Positions 1-4,994 of a stretch of 17,052 bases of DNA are shown here, piece by piece. Origin of the DNA: SIG440 sp045645805 (GTDB lineage: Bacteria; Bacillota; Clostridia; Monoglobales; Monoglobaceae). The notes under the pieces are model-generated. The model searched no databases and was not told the DNA's origin. It worked only from the letters and a program-made list of their open reading frames with translations. The translations under genes and the position numbers were made by a program. Each line of letters begins with the position of its first letter. Position 1 is the first letter of the stretch. The stretch spans positions 1 to 17,052 of the forward strand of contig JAZRJL010000018.1 in the NCBI GenBank assembly GCA_045645805.1, in the 5' to 3' direction.

Positions 1-123
1 AGACGTGTTTACAGCAACAATCCGACGGCTTATGCGGATAAGGTCATACAAAAAGGCACATATTGCTCCTGCAGCAAAGGAAAACAGGCAAAAAATTGCC
101 TCGCTTTGAACACTTGCGTACAC
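1..123 (-). CDS. yabQ: Sporulation protein YabQ, 5' portion (runs off the window)
   Basis: On the minus strand a GTG at 121-123 opens a frame of 41 codons that continues past the window edge. It is preceded five bases earlier by a strong AGGAGGTG ribosome site (129-136). The visible peptide starts VYASVQSEAIFCLFSF and continues through a hydrophobic stretch to FLYDLIRISRR. A membrane segment followed by an 'aspartate, hydrophobic, arginine' turn is the pattern at the N-terminus of YabQ. YabQ is a membrane protein of the sporulating mother cell needed for spore cortex formation. The frame begins 30 bases after the yabP stop, matching the conserved yabP-yabQ order in endospore formers. The call rests mostly on this context plus the short N-terminal match. 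The rest of the protein is not visible. Confidence 0.75.
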   Translation of the reverse strand, partial: MYASVQSEAIFCLFSFAAGAICAFLYDLIRISRRIVAVNTS

Positions 124-153
124 CCCGACACCTCCTGACGGATTTTTGCTGTT

Positions 154-435
154 TTATTTGAAAATTTTGCTCCAAAAGCCCTGACCGCTGCCCTGATGAG
201 TGTCCTGATATTCAATGCTGTCGATTATTCCCTGAATTTCAAGCTCGCCGTCCTCAACCGAAAGACGGTTTATTTTAAGCTCAGCACCCTTGACCGTCAT
301 TTGTCCGTCAATGGTATATGCAATAATTTTTTCTTCCGAAAAGCTTTCAACATCCTCAACCCCGTCGGCAAACAGCCGTTCGCGGCTGTTCATTTTAAGG
401 CTGTGTATACGGGTTTTCATATTCTTCTCGTCCAT
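154..435 (-). CDS. yabP: Sporulation protein YabP
   Basis: Small soluble protein of 93 residues, close to the usual length of about 100. It belongs to the YabP/YqfC family, a beta-rich fold found only in endospore formers and made in the mother cell. Family features visible: ERLFADGVEDVESFSEE near residues 19-35, then an alternating hydrophobic/charged run with MTVKGAELKINRLSVEDGEL and a final IDSIEY near residue 73. The start ATG (433-435) has an AAAAGGAG ribosome site (443-450). A later in-frame ATG (residue 6) is possible but has a worse site. YabQ follows directly, so the two are probably co-transcribed. A possible sigma-E-type promoter lies 30-50 bases upstream. The exact biochemical role of YabP is not established in the family. 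Confidence 0.9.
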   Translation of the reverse strand: MDEKNMKTRIHSLKMNSRERLFADGVEDVESFSEEKIIAYTIDGQMTVKGAELKINRLSVEDGELEIQGIIDSIEYQDTHQGSGQGFWSKIFK

Positions 436-463
436 AATTACGCTCCTTTTGGCATTTATTAAA

Positions 464-491
464 GATATATTCGTAATAAAGAAAAATATGC
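464..491 (-). promoter_or_regulatory. Candidate sigma-E-like promoter for yabPQ
   Basis: Read on the minus strand, GCATATT (485-491) fits the sigma-E -35 consensus well. It is followed after 13 bases by AATATATC (464-471), a weak match to the CATACAAT -10. The position suits a short leader to yabP. In Bacillus yabP is sigma-E dependent, which supports the idea; the -10 match is poor. Confidence 0.35.
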
Positions 492-551
492 AAGGAATTG
501 TTTTTTACGATAAAACCATTTTGTTGGTTTTCGGGCTGTCAAGGACGCCAG

Positions 552-646
552 CCCCTACAGATGTAAAGATAAAATACGGATATTAAATGTAGGGGTCGGC
601 ACAGCGCCCCTTGTCTAAAGGGGAGAGGGCCGCCGCTTGCGGTGGC
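552..646. repeat. Palindrome-rich intergenic repeat (three hairpins)
   Basis: This stretch holds three inverted repeats in a row: CCCCTACA (552-559) with TGTAGGGG (588-595); CCCCTT (607-612) with AAGGGG (618-623); and GCCGCCGC (629-636) with GCGGTGGC (639-646, one G-T pair). It is more GC-rich than its surroundings and has no plausible coding frame. Such short palindromic blocks are typical of dispersed intergenic repeats in Clostridia. I cannot show a second copy in this window. Confidence 0.55.
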
Positions 647-707
647 GAGGGGATTCATCCGACGACCCGTAATACATCCCCAAAAATTTTTAATGACAGA
701 AAAAGGG

Positions 708-736
708 TTGTAATTTTTTGTTGATTGTGGTAGAAT
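708..736 (+). promoter_or_regulatory. Promoter of structured RNA unit 1
   Basis: TTGTAA (708-713), a 17-base spacer, then TAGAAT (731-736) make a good housekeeping-sigma promoter. Expected transcription start is near 743, exactly where the long stem of the RNA begins. The same promoter recurs at 939-967 with only one base changed in about 30. Confidence 0.8.
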
Positions 737-742
737 AATAGT

Positions 743-918
743 GCCAAACAAAATTTAATAATTTTCTCTTTTTAAAGGAATAGTGTTTGTGTTTTTGTAA
801 AAAATACAAACGCTCCTATTAATGCTATTCCTTTTATGGAGAATTGTATTAAATTTTGTTTGGCGACAATTAGGAGCGGGCGTATTTTTTTGCGTCAGCT
901 TCGGTTGACGCATTTTTT
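743..918 (+). ncRNA. Structured RNA, unit 1 of a tandem pair (class not recognised)
   Basis: Predicted RNA of about 175 nt. Stem 1 is a perfect 17-bp helix, 744-760 with 847-863. An internal loop follows (761-773 / 835-846) that can form TTCTC/GAGAA. Stem 2 is 10 bp, 774-783 with 825-834. Inside is a hairpin 785-811 capped by GTAA (797-800). The unpaired segment after it, GCTCCTA (812-818), is complementary to TAGGAGC (871-877) beyond stem 1, giving a pseudoknot. The unit ends in a terminator: 10-bp stem 891-897 plus GC around a TTCG loop (900-903), down to 912, then a T tract (913-918). No coding frame covers it. The fold was built by hand from base complementarity. It is not the 6S RNA, which is separate at 2442-2652. 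Confidence 0.75.
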
Positions 919-922
919 ATTT

Positions 923-944
923 GGAGGAAAAATTTATGTTGTAA
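923..944 (+). pseudogene. Vestigial ribosome site and start codon (ATG, TTG, TAA)
   Basis: Directly after the unit 1 terminator lies GGAGG (923-927) and, eight bases on, ATG TTG TAA (936-944): a well-placed start followed by an immediate stop. The equivalent place after unit 2 has the same GGAGG plus ATG, opening the PH-domain gene. The TTGTAA is itself the -35 box of the unit 2 promoter. This looks like the seam of a tandem duplication that copied the leader without the gene. A two-residue leader peptide is possible but less likely. Confidence 0.55.
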
Positions 945-967
945 TTTTTTGCTGATTGTGGTAGAAT
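939..967 (+). promoter_or_regulatory. Promoter of structured RNA unit 2
   Basis: TTGTAA (939-944), a 17-base spacer and TAGAAT (962-967). Identity with the unit 1 promoter starts at the G before TTGTAA and continues to about two bases past the -10, then drops sharply. Expected start is near 973-974, the first base of stem 1 of the second RNA. It is also the only obvious promoter for the PH-domain gene downstream. Confidence 0.8.
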
Positions 968-972
968 AAGTG

Positions 973-1135
973 TGCGACTATTTGAATATTTTTTCTGTAA
1001 GTGGGTTACGTTTTGTAAAAAGCGTTACTCTGACTTTGTTATATCCCGCTTACGGAGATTTCAAATATGTCGCAATATTTTGAAAAGTTGGAGTGATACG
1101 TTTTTTGTGTGTCGCTTCGGCGGCACATTTTTTTT
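973..1135 (+). ncRNA. Structured RNA, unit 2 of a tandem pair (class not recognised)
   Basis: About 160 nt with the same plan as unit 1 but mostly different bases. Stem 1: 973-978 with 1069-1074, then 979-986 with 1060-1067 and one bulged base (1068). An internal loop, then stem 2 of 11 bp, 995-1005 with 1045-1055. Hairpin 1008-1014 / 1019-1025 is capped by GTAA (1015-1018). Segment 1026-1036 (starting TACTCTGACTT) pairs with 1085-1095 beyond stem 1, including G-U pairs: the same pseudoknot. Terminator: 1107-1115 with 1120-1128 around TTCG (1116-1119), then eight T (1128-1135). GGAGG and the PH-gene ATG follow at once, so it could act as a leader as well as a free RNA. Shared primary motifs with unit 1 are few: TAYGGAGA on the 3' side of the internal loop, TTTTGTAAAAA in the hairpin, and GGAG in the 3' pseudoknot strand. 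Confidence 0.75.
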
Positions 1136-1147
1136 GGAGGAAATATT

Positions 1148-1519
1148 ATGATTTCAGATTCAAAGAGCCAATTTAGGGAGACTGAAGAGACGATAGATGA
1201 GGTAACAAAATTTTATCTGAAAAAGGTTTTGCTGAAAGATGAAAAGGTTATATATACGTTTCGGGGTCGTGAATGTTTCAGTTTTTTTACCGACAGCAGA
1301 ATTATTTTTATACAAGATTTTATGATACATACATGTGCAGATGAGATTGAGTTTATGCCGTACAACACCATAGAGCGATATGGAATTGTTTTTGAAAGAG
1401 ACGGGGTGGGCTCAAATGTGGAGCTTTACGTACCCGAAATTTTTCTGATAAGATTTTATTTTTCAGATTGCGAGGATGCATTTAAGCTTATCGAGTTTTT
1501 GGGGAATAAGACACAATGA
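1148..1519 (+). CDS. Bacterial PH-domain protein
   Basis: Protein of 123 residues made almost entirely of one bacterial pleckstrin-homology-like domain (bPH_1 type). Pattern visible: an N-terminal helix ending VLLKDEKVIYTFRGR, then FFTDSRIIFI (the 'tnkRlii' strand), FMPYNTIERYGI (the conserved 'ipy..I' strand and turn), ELYVPEIFLIRFYF, and a closing helix CEDAFKLIEFL. No signal peptide or membrane segment is seen, so it is probably cytoplasmic. The function of single-domain bPH_1 proteins is not established. The start is the ATG at 1148, eight bases after GGAGG (1136-1140); an earlier GTG at 1109 lies inside the terminator hairpin and is unlikely. The gene is monocistronic, sits straight after structured RNA unit 2, and ends at a strong two-way terminator. 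Transcription must therefore pass the unit 2 terminator or begin at an unseen promoter. Confidence 0.8.
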   Translation: MISDSKSQFRETEETIDEVTKFYLKKVLLKDEKVIYTFRGRECFSFFTDSRIIFIQDFMIHTCADEIEFMPYNTIERYGIVFERDGVGSNVELYVPEIFLIRFYFSDCEDAFKLIEFLGNKTQ

Positions 1520-1530
1520 CAGATATAAAA

Positions 1531-1565
1531 AACGGGAGGGTGCAAAGACCCTCCCGTTAAACTTT
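1531..1565. terminator. Bidirectional terminator between the PH gene and mecA
   Basis: Perfect 11-bp stem, 1531-1541 with 1548-1558, core CGGGAGGGT, six-base loop. T-rich sequence follows on the plus strand (1563-1567). On the minus strand six T residues follow the stem (A run at 1527-1532), so it serves both converging genes. Confidence 0.9.
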
Positions 1566-2198
1566 TTAATCATCAAGACCTACAAAATTCTCGGCAATAA
1601 CCGAAACCGCACTTTTCTCTATCATCAATCTGCCGTGCTCGTTCAGCACGCCTTGAAGAGAAAGGGGTTGTTTGCTTTTTTCGGAAAATTCGGAAAGTAT
1701 GTTTTCCACCTCGAAAAAGCCAAAGGTGTCAACGGGGCACATTTCAAGATAAAATTCGCCCTGATATTTAAAAAGCCGTGACGAACCCATATAAATTTCA
1801 TAAATTTCCTCGACTCCACGGCACACGTCCTCAAAATCACGGAACCTGAAAATCCGTACAAGAGGAAGATTGCGGCTTCTACGCTTGGGTCTGAATTCTG
1901 CCGACCTTGCCTGCTTGCCTGCACGAATTAATGCTTCGGAAAGTGCCGTTTCGCTTTCGATACGGCTGACAATCAGCACAAAGCCGTTGTTCTCGTCGGG
2001 CATTGTTTCAACCAAAAGCTGTGCCTGACCCACCGTAAAGTCAACGTCCTGCTCGGCCTGTTTAAGGGCGTGCCTGAACATATCCTGTGCCTCACGGGTG
2101 TTTTCGGTAAAGTTTTTAAGGTCAACATTCCAGTACCGCACATCCTCGCCGCAAACGGTAATCTTTATTTTGTTTTTATCTATCCGTTCAATCCTCAT
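1566..2198 (-). CDS. mecA: Adaptor protein MecA
   Basis: 210 residues, normal for MecA. This adaptor hands substrates to the ClpC AAA+ unfoldase and helps ClpC assemble; in Bacillus it targets the competence regulator ComK. The N-terminal substrate-binding domain (about 1-85) begins MRIERIDKNKIKITV, the classic MecA opening, and continues through an alpha/beta segment with DMFRHALKQAEQDVDF. A charged, basic linker follows (about 90-110, RPKRRSR). The C-terminal ClpC-binding domain (about 112-205) has RFRDFEDVCRGVEEI, LFKYQGEFYLEM and SEFSEKS. The start ATG (2196-2198) is preceded by GGGAGGGAG. A TTTTCA-17-TATAAT promoter lies about 70 bases upstream. No ComK gene is visible here, so the substrate is unknown; in Clostridia MecA is probably a general ClpC adaptor. 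Confidence 0.92.
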   Translation of the reverse strand: MRIERIDKNKIKITVCGEDVRYWNVDLKNFTENTREAQDMFRHALKQAEQDVDFTVGQAQLLVETMPDENNGFVLIVSRIESETALSEALIRAGKQARSAEFRPKRRSRNLPLVRIFRFRDFEDVCRGVEEIYEIYMGSSRLFKYQGEFYLEMCPVDTFGFFEVENILSEFSEKSKQPLSLQGVLNEHGRLMIEKSAVSVIAENFVGLDD

Positions 2199-2270
2199 AG
2201 CTTTCTCCCTCCCTTGCCGCGGAAGTCTTTAAAGTGTATTCATTCTGCAAAGGTTTTATTCCGTATGATA

Positions 2271-2299
2271 ATTATACATTACTTTTTCCAATTTGAAAA
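2271..2299 (-). promoter_or_regulatory. Promoter of mecA
   Basis: On the minus strand TTTTCA (2294-2299), a 17-base spacer and a perfect TATAAT (2271-2276). The expected start near 2264 gives a leader of about 65 nt, in which I see no special structure. Confidence 0.6.
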
Positions 2300-2406
2300 G
2301 CCTTAATTTTTGCCAAAGTGAAAGTTTTTTTGAAATTTCGACAAAAAAATCCCCCAAATGAATTTTTCGTTTTAAAAAATAGTTACAAAAAAACCATAAA
2401 TTACTA

Positions 2407-2435
2407 TTGAAAAACCAAAGACTTTGTGGTAAGAT
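2407..2435 (+). promoter_or_regulatory. Promoter of 6S RNA
   Basis: TTGAAA (2407-2412), 17-base spacer, TAAGAT (2430-2435). Expected start is about 2442, some 15 bases before the closing stem of the 6S RNA. It diverges from the mecA promoter. Confidence 0.75.
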
Positions 2436-2441
2436 AGTCAC

Positions 2442-2652
2442 TGTCAGTTAAATAATTACCCTGCGATGTTCGAGCAAAGAGCACAATGTAAAACCAACAC
2501 TTATTCAAAGGGAATCCATCTCCGGTTGGCGGCGCACATGCCTCCCCAGATTATTCTGCGGCCAGTGGACTTGTAATGTCACCGGGACTCATCCCACCTG
2601 CTATGCAGGTTTTTACCTTGGCTCCTATACGGCATATGTGGGGTCTTTTTTT
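2442..2652 (+). ncRNA. ssrS: 6S RNA
   Basis: The 6S RNA binds the housekeeping RNA polymerase holoenzyme by mimicking an open promoter and dampens transcription in slow growth. Recognisable family segments: the 5' block CCCTGCGATGTTCGAGC (2459-2475), the central CCGGTTGGCGGCGCACATGCC, and the 3' block GGCATATGTGGGG (2631-2643). The ends close the molecule: 2458-2465 pairs with 2637-2644, followed by ATG/CAT with a one-base bulge. A run of seven T (2646-2652) terminates the transcript. The size of about 190-210 nt is normal. Bacillus calls the gene bsrA or bsrB; ssrS is the E. coli name. The exact ends are inferred from the promoter and T tract. Confidence 0.9.
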
Positions 2653-2680
2653 ATGGCAGACACCGACAAACTCGGTCTAC

Positions 2681-2847
2681 CGCAAGCAAACATAAACAAA
2701 ATACTAAAATGTAAGGTTTGGCAGTTTCCGATAAGCCGAGAAAAACCAATTGAAAAGACAAGAGAAACATCGAGTTTCCCTTGTCTTTGCTTGCTTTTTG
2801 CGAAATTGTTCTCTACCGTACACAAGTACGCCGACGAAAACAATTTC
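2681..2847 (+). repeat. Structured repeat, copy A (CCGCAA family)
   Basis: First of three related elements in the window. An outer stem joins GCAAGCAAA (2682-2690, after the shared ACC lead) with TTTGCTTGC (2786-2794). Inside lies a hairpin, AAAGACAAG (2754-2762) with CTTGTCTTT (2780-2788), extended by GAAAC/GTTTC. A second domain joins GAAATTGTT (2802-2810) with AACAATTTC (2839-2847), with an inner CGTAC-acaa-GTACG hairpin (2817-2830) identical to that of copy C. It starts about 30 bases after the 6S terminator. The outer and inner hairpins overlap at 2786-2788, so they may be alternatives. No real gene is seen in 2653-2922. Confidence 0.6.
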
Positions 2848-2922
2848 ACAAAATATCCGCTTCGTTTCTCGCTGTCTGCTTTCATAAAAAATATTTTCTA
2901 ACAAAAAATTTCCCCAAAAACC

Positions 2923-2950
2923 TTGACAAAATCTTCAAATTATATACAAT
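2923..2950 (+). promoter_or_regulatory. Promoter of the rsmD-coaD operon
   Basis: Consensus TTGACA (2923-2928), 16-base spacer, TACAAT (2945-2950). The expected start near 2957 falls just before the ATG at 2960. This leaves no leader for that start and favours the later TTG start of rsmD. Confidence 0.8.
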
Positions 2951-2998
2951 ATATAATATATGCCTAAAAAATTTTCCATAGCTTCGGGGGTGTTTGCT

Positions 2999-3544
2999 TT
3001 GCGTGTTATTTCAGGTCAGGCACGGGGTCGCAAACTTCTTGCACCCGAGGGTCTTGATACACGTCCCACCACCGACAGAGTTAAGGAATCTATGTTTAAC
3101 CTGATTATGCCGTATATGCCCGCTGAATCGGTGCTTGATTTGTTTGCAGGCAGCGGTGCTTTGGGGATAGAGGCACTTAGCCGTGGCTCAAAGCACGGCA
3201 CGTTTGTTGAAGCGGACAAAGCGGCTGTTAAGATTGTGAAAAAAAACCTTGAGCTTGCACGGCAAACCGACAAGGCACAGGTTGTTGAAAAGGATGCGTT
3301 TTCTTTTCTTTCGGGGACAAGCAAGGTCTTTGACATTATCTTTCTTGACCCGCCCTACAACAAGGGTATGATTGACAAGGCGCTGGAGCTTATATCTAAG
3401 CAAGGGCTTTTAGCACCTGACGGAATTATCGTTGCTGAATGTGAATACGGCGGCGAAACACCTGATGACACATATTTTAAAACAGTAAAATCCGCCAAAT
3501 ACGGCAAAACAAATGTTTTTATATTAAAAAACCACATACTTTGA
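2999..3544 (+). CDS. rsmD: 16S rRNA (guanine-N2)-methyltransferase RsmD
   Basis: Methylates G966 (E. coli numbering) of 16S rRNA using S-adenosylmethionine, acting on the assembled small subunit. With the chosen start the protein has 181 residues, normal for RsmD, and begins MRVISGQARGRKL, the standard opening. Further signatures: TRPTTDRVKESMFNLI (21-36), the SAM-binding loop LDLFAGSGALG (46-56), an acidic E71 at the end of strand 2, and the catalytic DPPY (117-120) of N2-guanine methyltransferases. Start choice: TTG at 2999 has a GGGGGTG site six bases upstream and gives the family N-terminus. The in-frame ATG at 2960 would add 13 unfamiliar residues, has no ribosome site and nearly coincides with the transcription start. 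coaD follows 15 bases later, the usual rsmD-coaD pairing. Confidence 0.93.
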   Translation: MRVISGQARGRKLLAPEGLDTRPTTDRVKESMFNLIMPYMPAESVLDLFAGSGALGIEALSRGSKHGTFVEADKAAVKIVKKNLELARQTDKAQVVEKDAFSFLSGTSKVFDIIFLDPPYNKGMIDKALELISKQGLLAPDGIIVAECEYGGETPDDTYFKTVKSAKYGKTNVFILKNHIL

Positions 3545-3559
3545 CAGGAGGTAGGCTTT

Positions 3560-4039
3560 ATGCAGACGGCAGTTTATCCGGGTAGCTTTGACCCTTGCAC
3601 AAACGGTCATCTTGACATTATCCGCCGTGCATCGAAGCTTTTTGACAGGGTTGTGGTGGCAGTTCTGATAAATGAAAAAAAGAACCCCCTTTTCACCCTT
3701 GAAGAAAGAGTGGAAATGCTTAAAACCGTTACAAAAGACATTCCAAACGTTGAGATATGCTCGTTTTCGGGTCTTTTGGCAAGCTTTATGAAAGAAAATA
3801 ATTATTCAGTTATTATAAAAGGGCTTCGTGCTGTGTCAGACTATGAATATGAGTTCCAGATGGCACTTACAAACCGAGCCCTGCACGACAAAATTGAAAC
3901 TGTGTTTATGCCCTGCAGCAGTGAATTTATGTTTCTTAGCTCAAGCATAGTAAAAGAGGTGGCAAGATACAATGCTGACCTTACGGGGCTTGTTCCCGAT
4001 TCACTTGCTGATACCATTAAACGCCGGTTCGGTCACTAA
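3560..4039 (+). CDS. coaD: Phosphopantetheine adenylyltransferase CoaD
   Basis: Transfers AMP from ATP to 4'-phosphopantetheine to make dephospho-CoA, the penultimate step of coenzyme A synthesis, in the cytoplasm. 159 residues, the family's normal length. Visible motifs: GSFDPCTNGH (8-17), the nucleotidyltransferase HxGH-type motif (here TNGH); GLRAVSDYEYEFQM (88-101), substrate binding; and LSSSIVKEVA (126-135), the counterpart of the ISSTxVRE nucleotide-binding motif. The ATG at 3560 has an AGGAGG site eight to nine bases upstream. It lies between rsmD and a coiled-coil gene, all probably on one transcript from the promoter at 2923. Confidence 0.96.
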   Translation: MQTAVYPGSFDPCTNGHLDIIRRASKLFDRVVVAVLINEKKNPLFTLEERVEMLKTVTKDIPNVEICSFSGLLASFMKENNYSVIIKGLRAVSDYEYEFQMALTNRALHDKIETVFMPCSSEFMFLSSSIVKEVARYNADLTGLVPDSLADTIKRRFGH

Positions 4040-4062
4040 ACTATACTTTGGAGGTTACATTT

Positions 4063-4527
4063 ATGGAAATGGATACTTTGGAATTGATAAGCGAATTAGA
4101 GGATGTCATAGACAAGGGCGTTGCAGTTCCTTTTTCGGGGCGCTGCCTGCTTGACAAGGAGGAGCTTCTTGAAATCATTCAGGATATCCGCCTCAAACTG
4201 CCCACAGACCTTGAACAGGCAAAGTGGATTAAGGCAGAGCGTCAGAACATCATAAACGATGCCCGCAAGGAAGCTGACGAGATTATCAAGGCGGCAAACG
4301 ACCAGCTGATTGCTATGGTTGACGAAAACGAGATTACCAAAAAGGCAACTCAGGCTGCAGCCGAGATTATGGACAGTGCCAATGCAGAGGCAACTGCTGC
4401 AAAGGAGTCAAGTTATCAGTATGCGGATTATCTCCTTGAAAATGTTGAAAATGTTGTGGTAAAAACAATCCGCGACCTTGAACAGTGTATTAATATTGTA
4501 AAGGACAACCGCAACCATTTAAAATAA
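4063..4527 (+). CDS. Coiled-coil protein of unknown function downstream of coaD
   Basis: 154 residues, rich in Ala, Glu, Lys and Ile. A short N-terminal part (1-45: ELISELEDVIDKG, VPFSGR, LDKEELLEIIQDIRLKLP) is followed by a long helical, coiled-coil-like stretch (about 48-125). There A and E alternate as in ATP-synthase subunit b/H and DivIVA-type tails (ARKEADEIIKAANDQ, AAEIMDSANAEATAA). It has no signal peptide or membrane segment. Genes of this shape next to coaD in Clostridia are often labelled 'ATPase', apparently from composition only; I see no Walker motif, so I would not use that name. Start ATG 4063 with GGAGG at 4050-4054; a TTG further upstream in frame overlaps the ribosome site and is rejected. 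No terminator follows; structured repeat copy B begins about 40 bases after the stop. Confidence 0.8.
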   Translation: MEMDTLELISELEDVIDKGVAVPFSGRCLLDKEELLEIIQDIRLKLPTDLEQAKWIKAERQNIINDARKEADEIIKAANDQLIAMVDENEITKKATQAAAEIMDSANAEATAAKESSYQYADYLLENVENVVVKTIRDLEQCINIVKDNRNHLK

Positions 4528-4576
4528 TTGGGAATGTAAAAATTGTTTGGAACGGGGATGTTAAAAAACTCCGGAC

Positions 4577-4795
4577 CGCAAGAAAAGAGAAAAATACGTA
4601 TAACATAAGAAATATATTTGTTGTAAATTATTCTTGTTAAGGTAGAAAAATTAAAATTATTTGATTTTTCTTATAATCCTATCTTTTCTTGCTATCAACA
4701 AACTTCGCCTCTCGCTGTGCGTCAGCACAGCTTCGGGTAACCCAAAGCCAAGGCTTTGGCTCAGTTTGTTAATTCCAAAGCTTTTTTCCTATCCC
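4577..4795 (+). repeat. Structured repeat, copy B (CCGCAA family)
   Basis: Longest of the three copies. The outer stem is GCAAGAAAAGA (4578-4588) with TCTTTTCTTGC (4682-4692), a perfect 11 bp, enclosing AGAAAAAT (4644-4651) with ATTTTTCT (4664-4671). The second domain is AACAAACT (4697-4704) with AGTTTGTT (4763-4770). It holds two inner hairpins: GCTGTGC-gtca-GCACAGC (4714-4731) and CCAAAGCC-aa-GGCTTTGG (4742-4759). A shared tail TTTTCCTATCCC ends near 4796. It shares long blocks with copy C, such as TTGATTTTT and AACAAACTTC. It occupies most of the gap between the coaD operon and the folate riboswitch. Confidence 0.7.
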
Positions 4796-4817
4796 CTGAA
4801 ATGATGTTTAATTTTTT

Positions 4818-4926
4818 AGCAAAGTAGAAATCAATGCGTTAAGTGAGAAACGGACGGGAAGTTGCCGTTTCTACGAAAAGCCATTACAAAATGGGGCTTG
4901 CGGTGTTGGTTTCGCATTCCGTTGCT
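4818..4926 (+). promoter_or_regulatory. Tetrahydrofolate (THF) riboswitch
   Basis: Leader of folT-folC. Family signatures are visible: GTAGA near the 5' end (4824-4828), then GCGTTAAGTG (4836-4845), the hairpin AGAAACGG/CCGTTTCT (within 4846-4873) with GGGA on its 3' side, CTACGAA, GCGGTG, and the 3' GCATTCCG before the closing strand. The P1 stem joins AGCAA (4818-4822) with TTGCT (4922-4926). This RNA binds reduced folates and usually turns down folate uptake or synthesis genes. Its position upstream of a folate transporter fits exactly. The upstream promoter is not clear. Confidence 0.88.
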
Positions 4927-4954
4927 GCAAAATTCGTAAAACGTGTAATTTTAT

Positions 4955-4994
4955 TTACCCTTTTTGTAGCGATATACAGAAAGGGTAATTTTTT
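4955..4994 (+). terminator. Riboswitch expression platform: terminator that also holds the folT ribosome site
   Basis: TTACCCTTT (4955-4963) pairs with AAAGGGTAA (4980-4988), followed by six T (4989-4994) and then the folT ATG. The 3' arm carries the only purine-rich sequence before folT (AAAGGG). The hairpin can therefore stop transcription or, if read through, hide the ribosome site. It begins 28 bases after the THF aptamer. Confidence 0.75.

Noticed and set aside
743..1135. Tandem RNAs as 6S RNA paralogues (long stem with a central bubble)
   Set aside because: Both have a long stem with an internal loop, but they carry a pseudoknot, a compact GTAA hairpin and a terminator joined to GGAGG-ATG, and lack the 6S sequence blocks. 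A clear canonical 6S RNA lies at 2442-2652.
2625..2904. Several 60-90 codon frames on both strands around the 6S 3' end
   Set aside because: They overlap the 6S RNA and palindromic repeat copy A on both strands, have no ribosome sites and show no family resemblance.
2960..2998. ATG at 2960 as the rsmD start
   Set aside because: It lies within a few bases of the predicted transcription start, has no ribosome site, and adds residues absent from the family. The TTG at 2999 fits better, though I cannot exclude the ATG.
4577..4795. Copy B as the promoter region of the THF riboswitch (TATAAT at about 4672-4677)
   Set aside because: No -35 box at the right distance, and the TATAAT is not kept in copy C.
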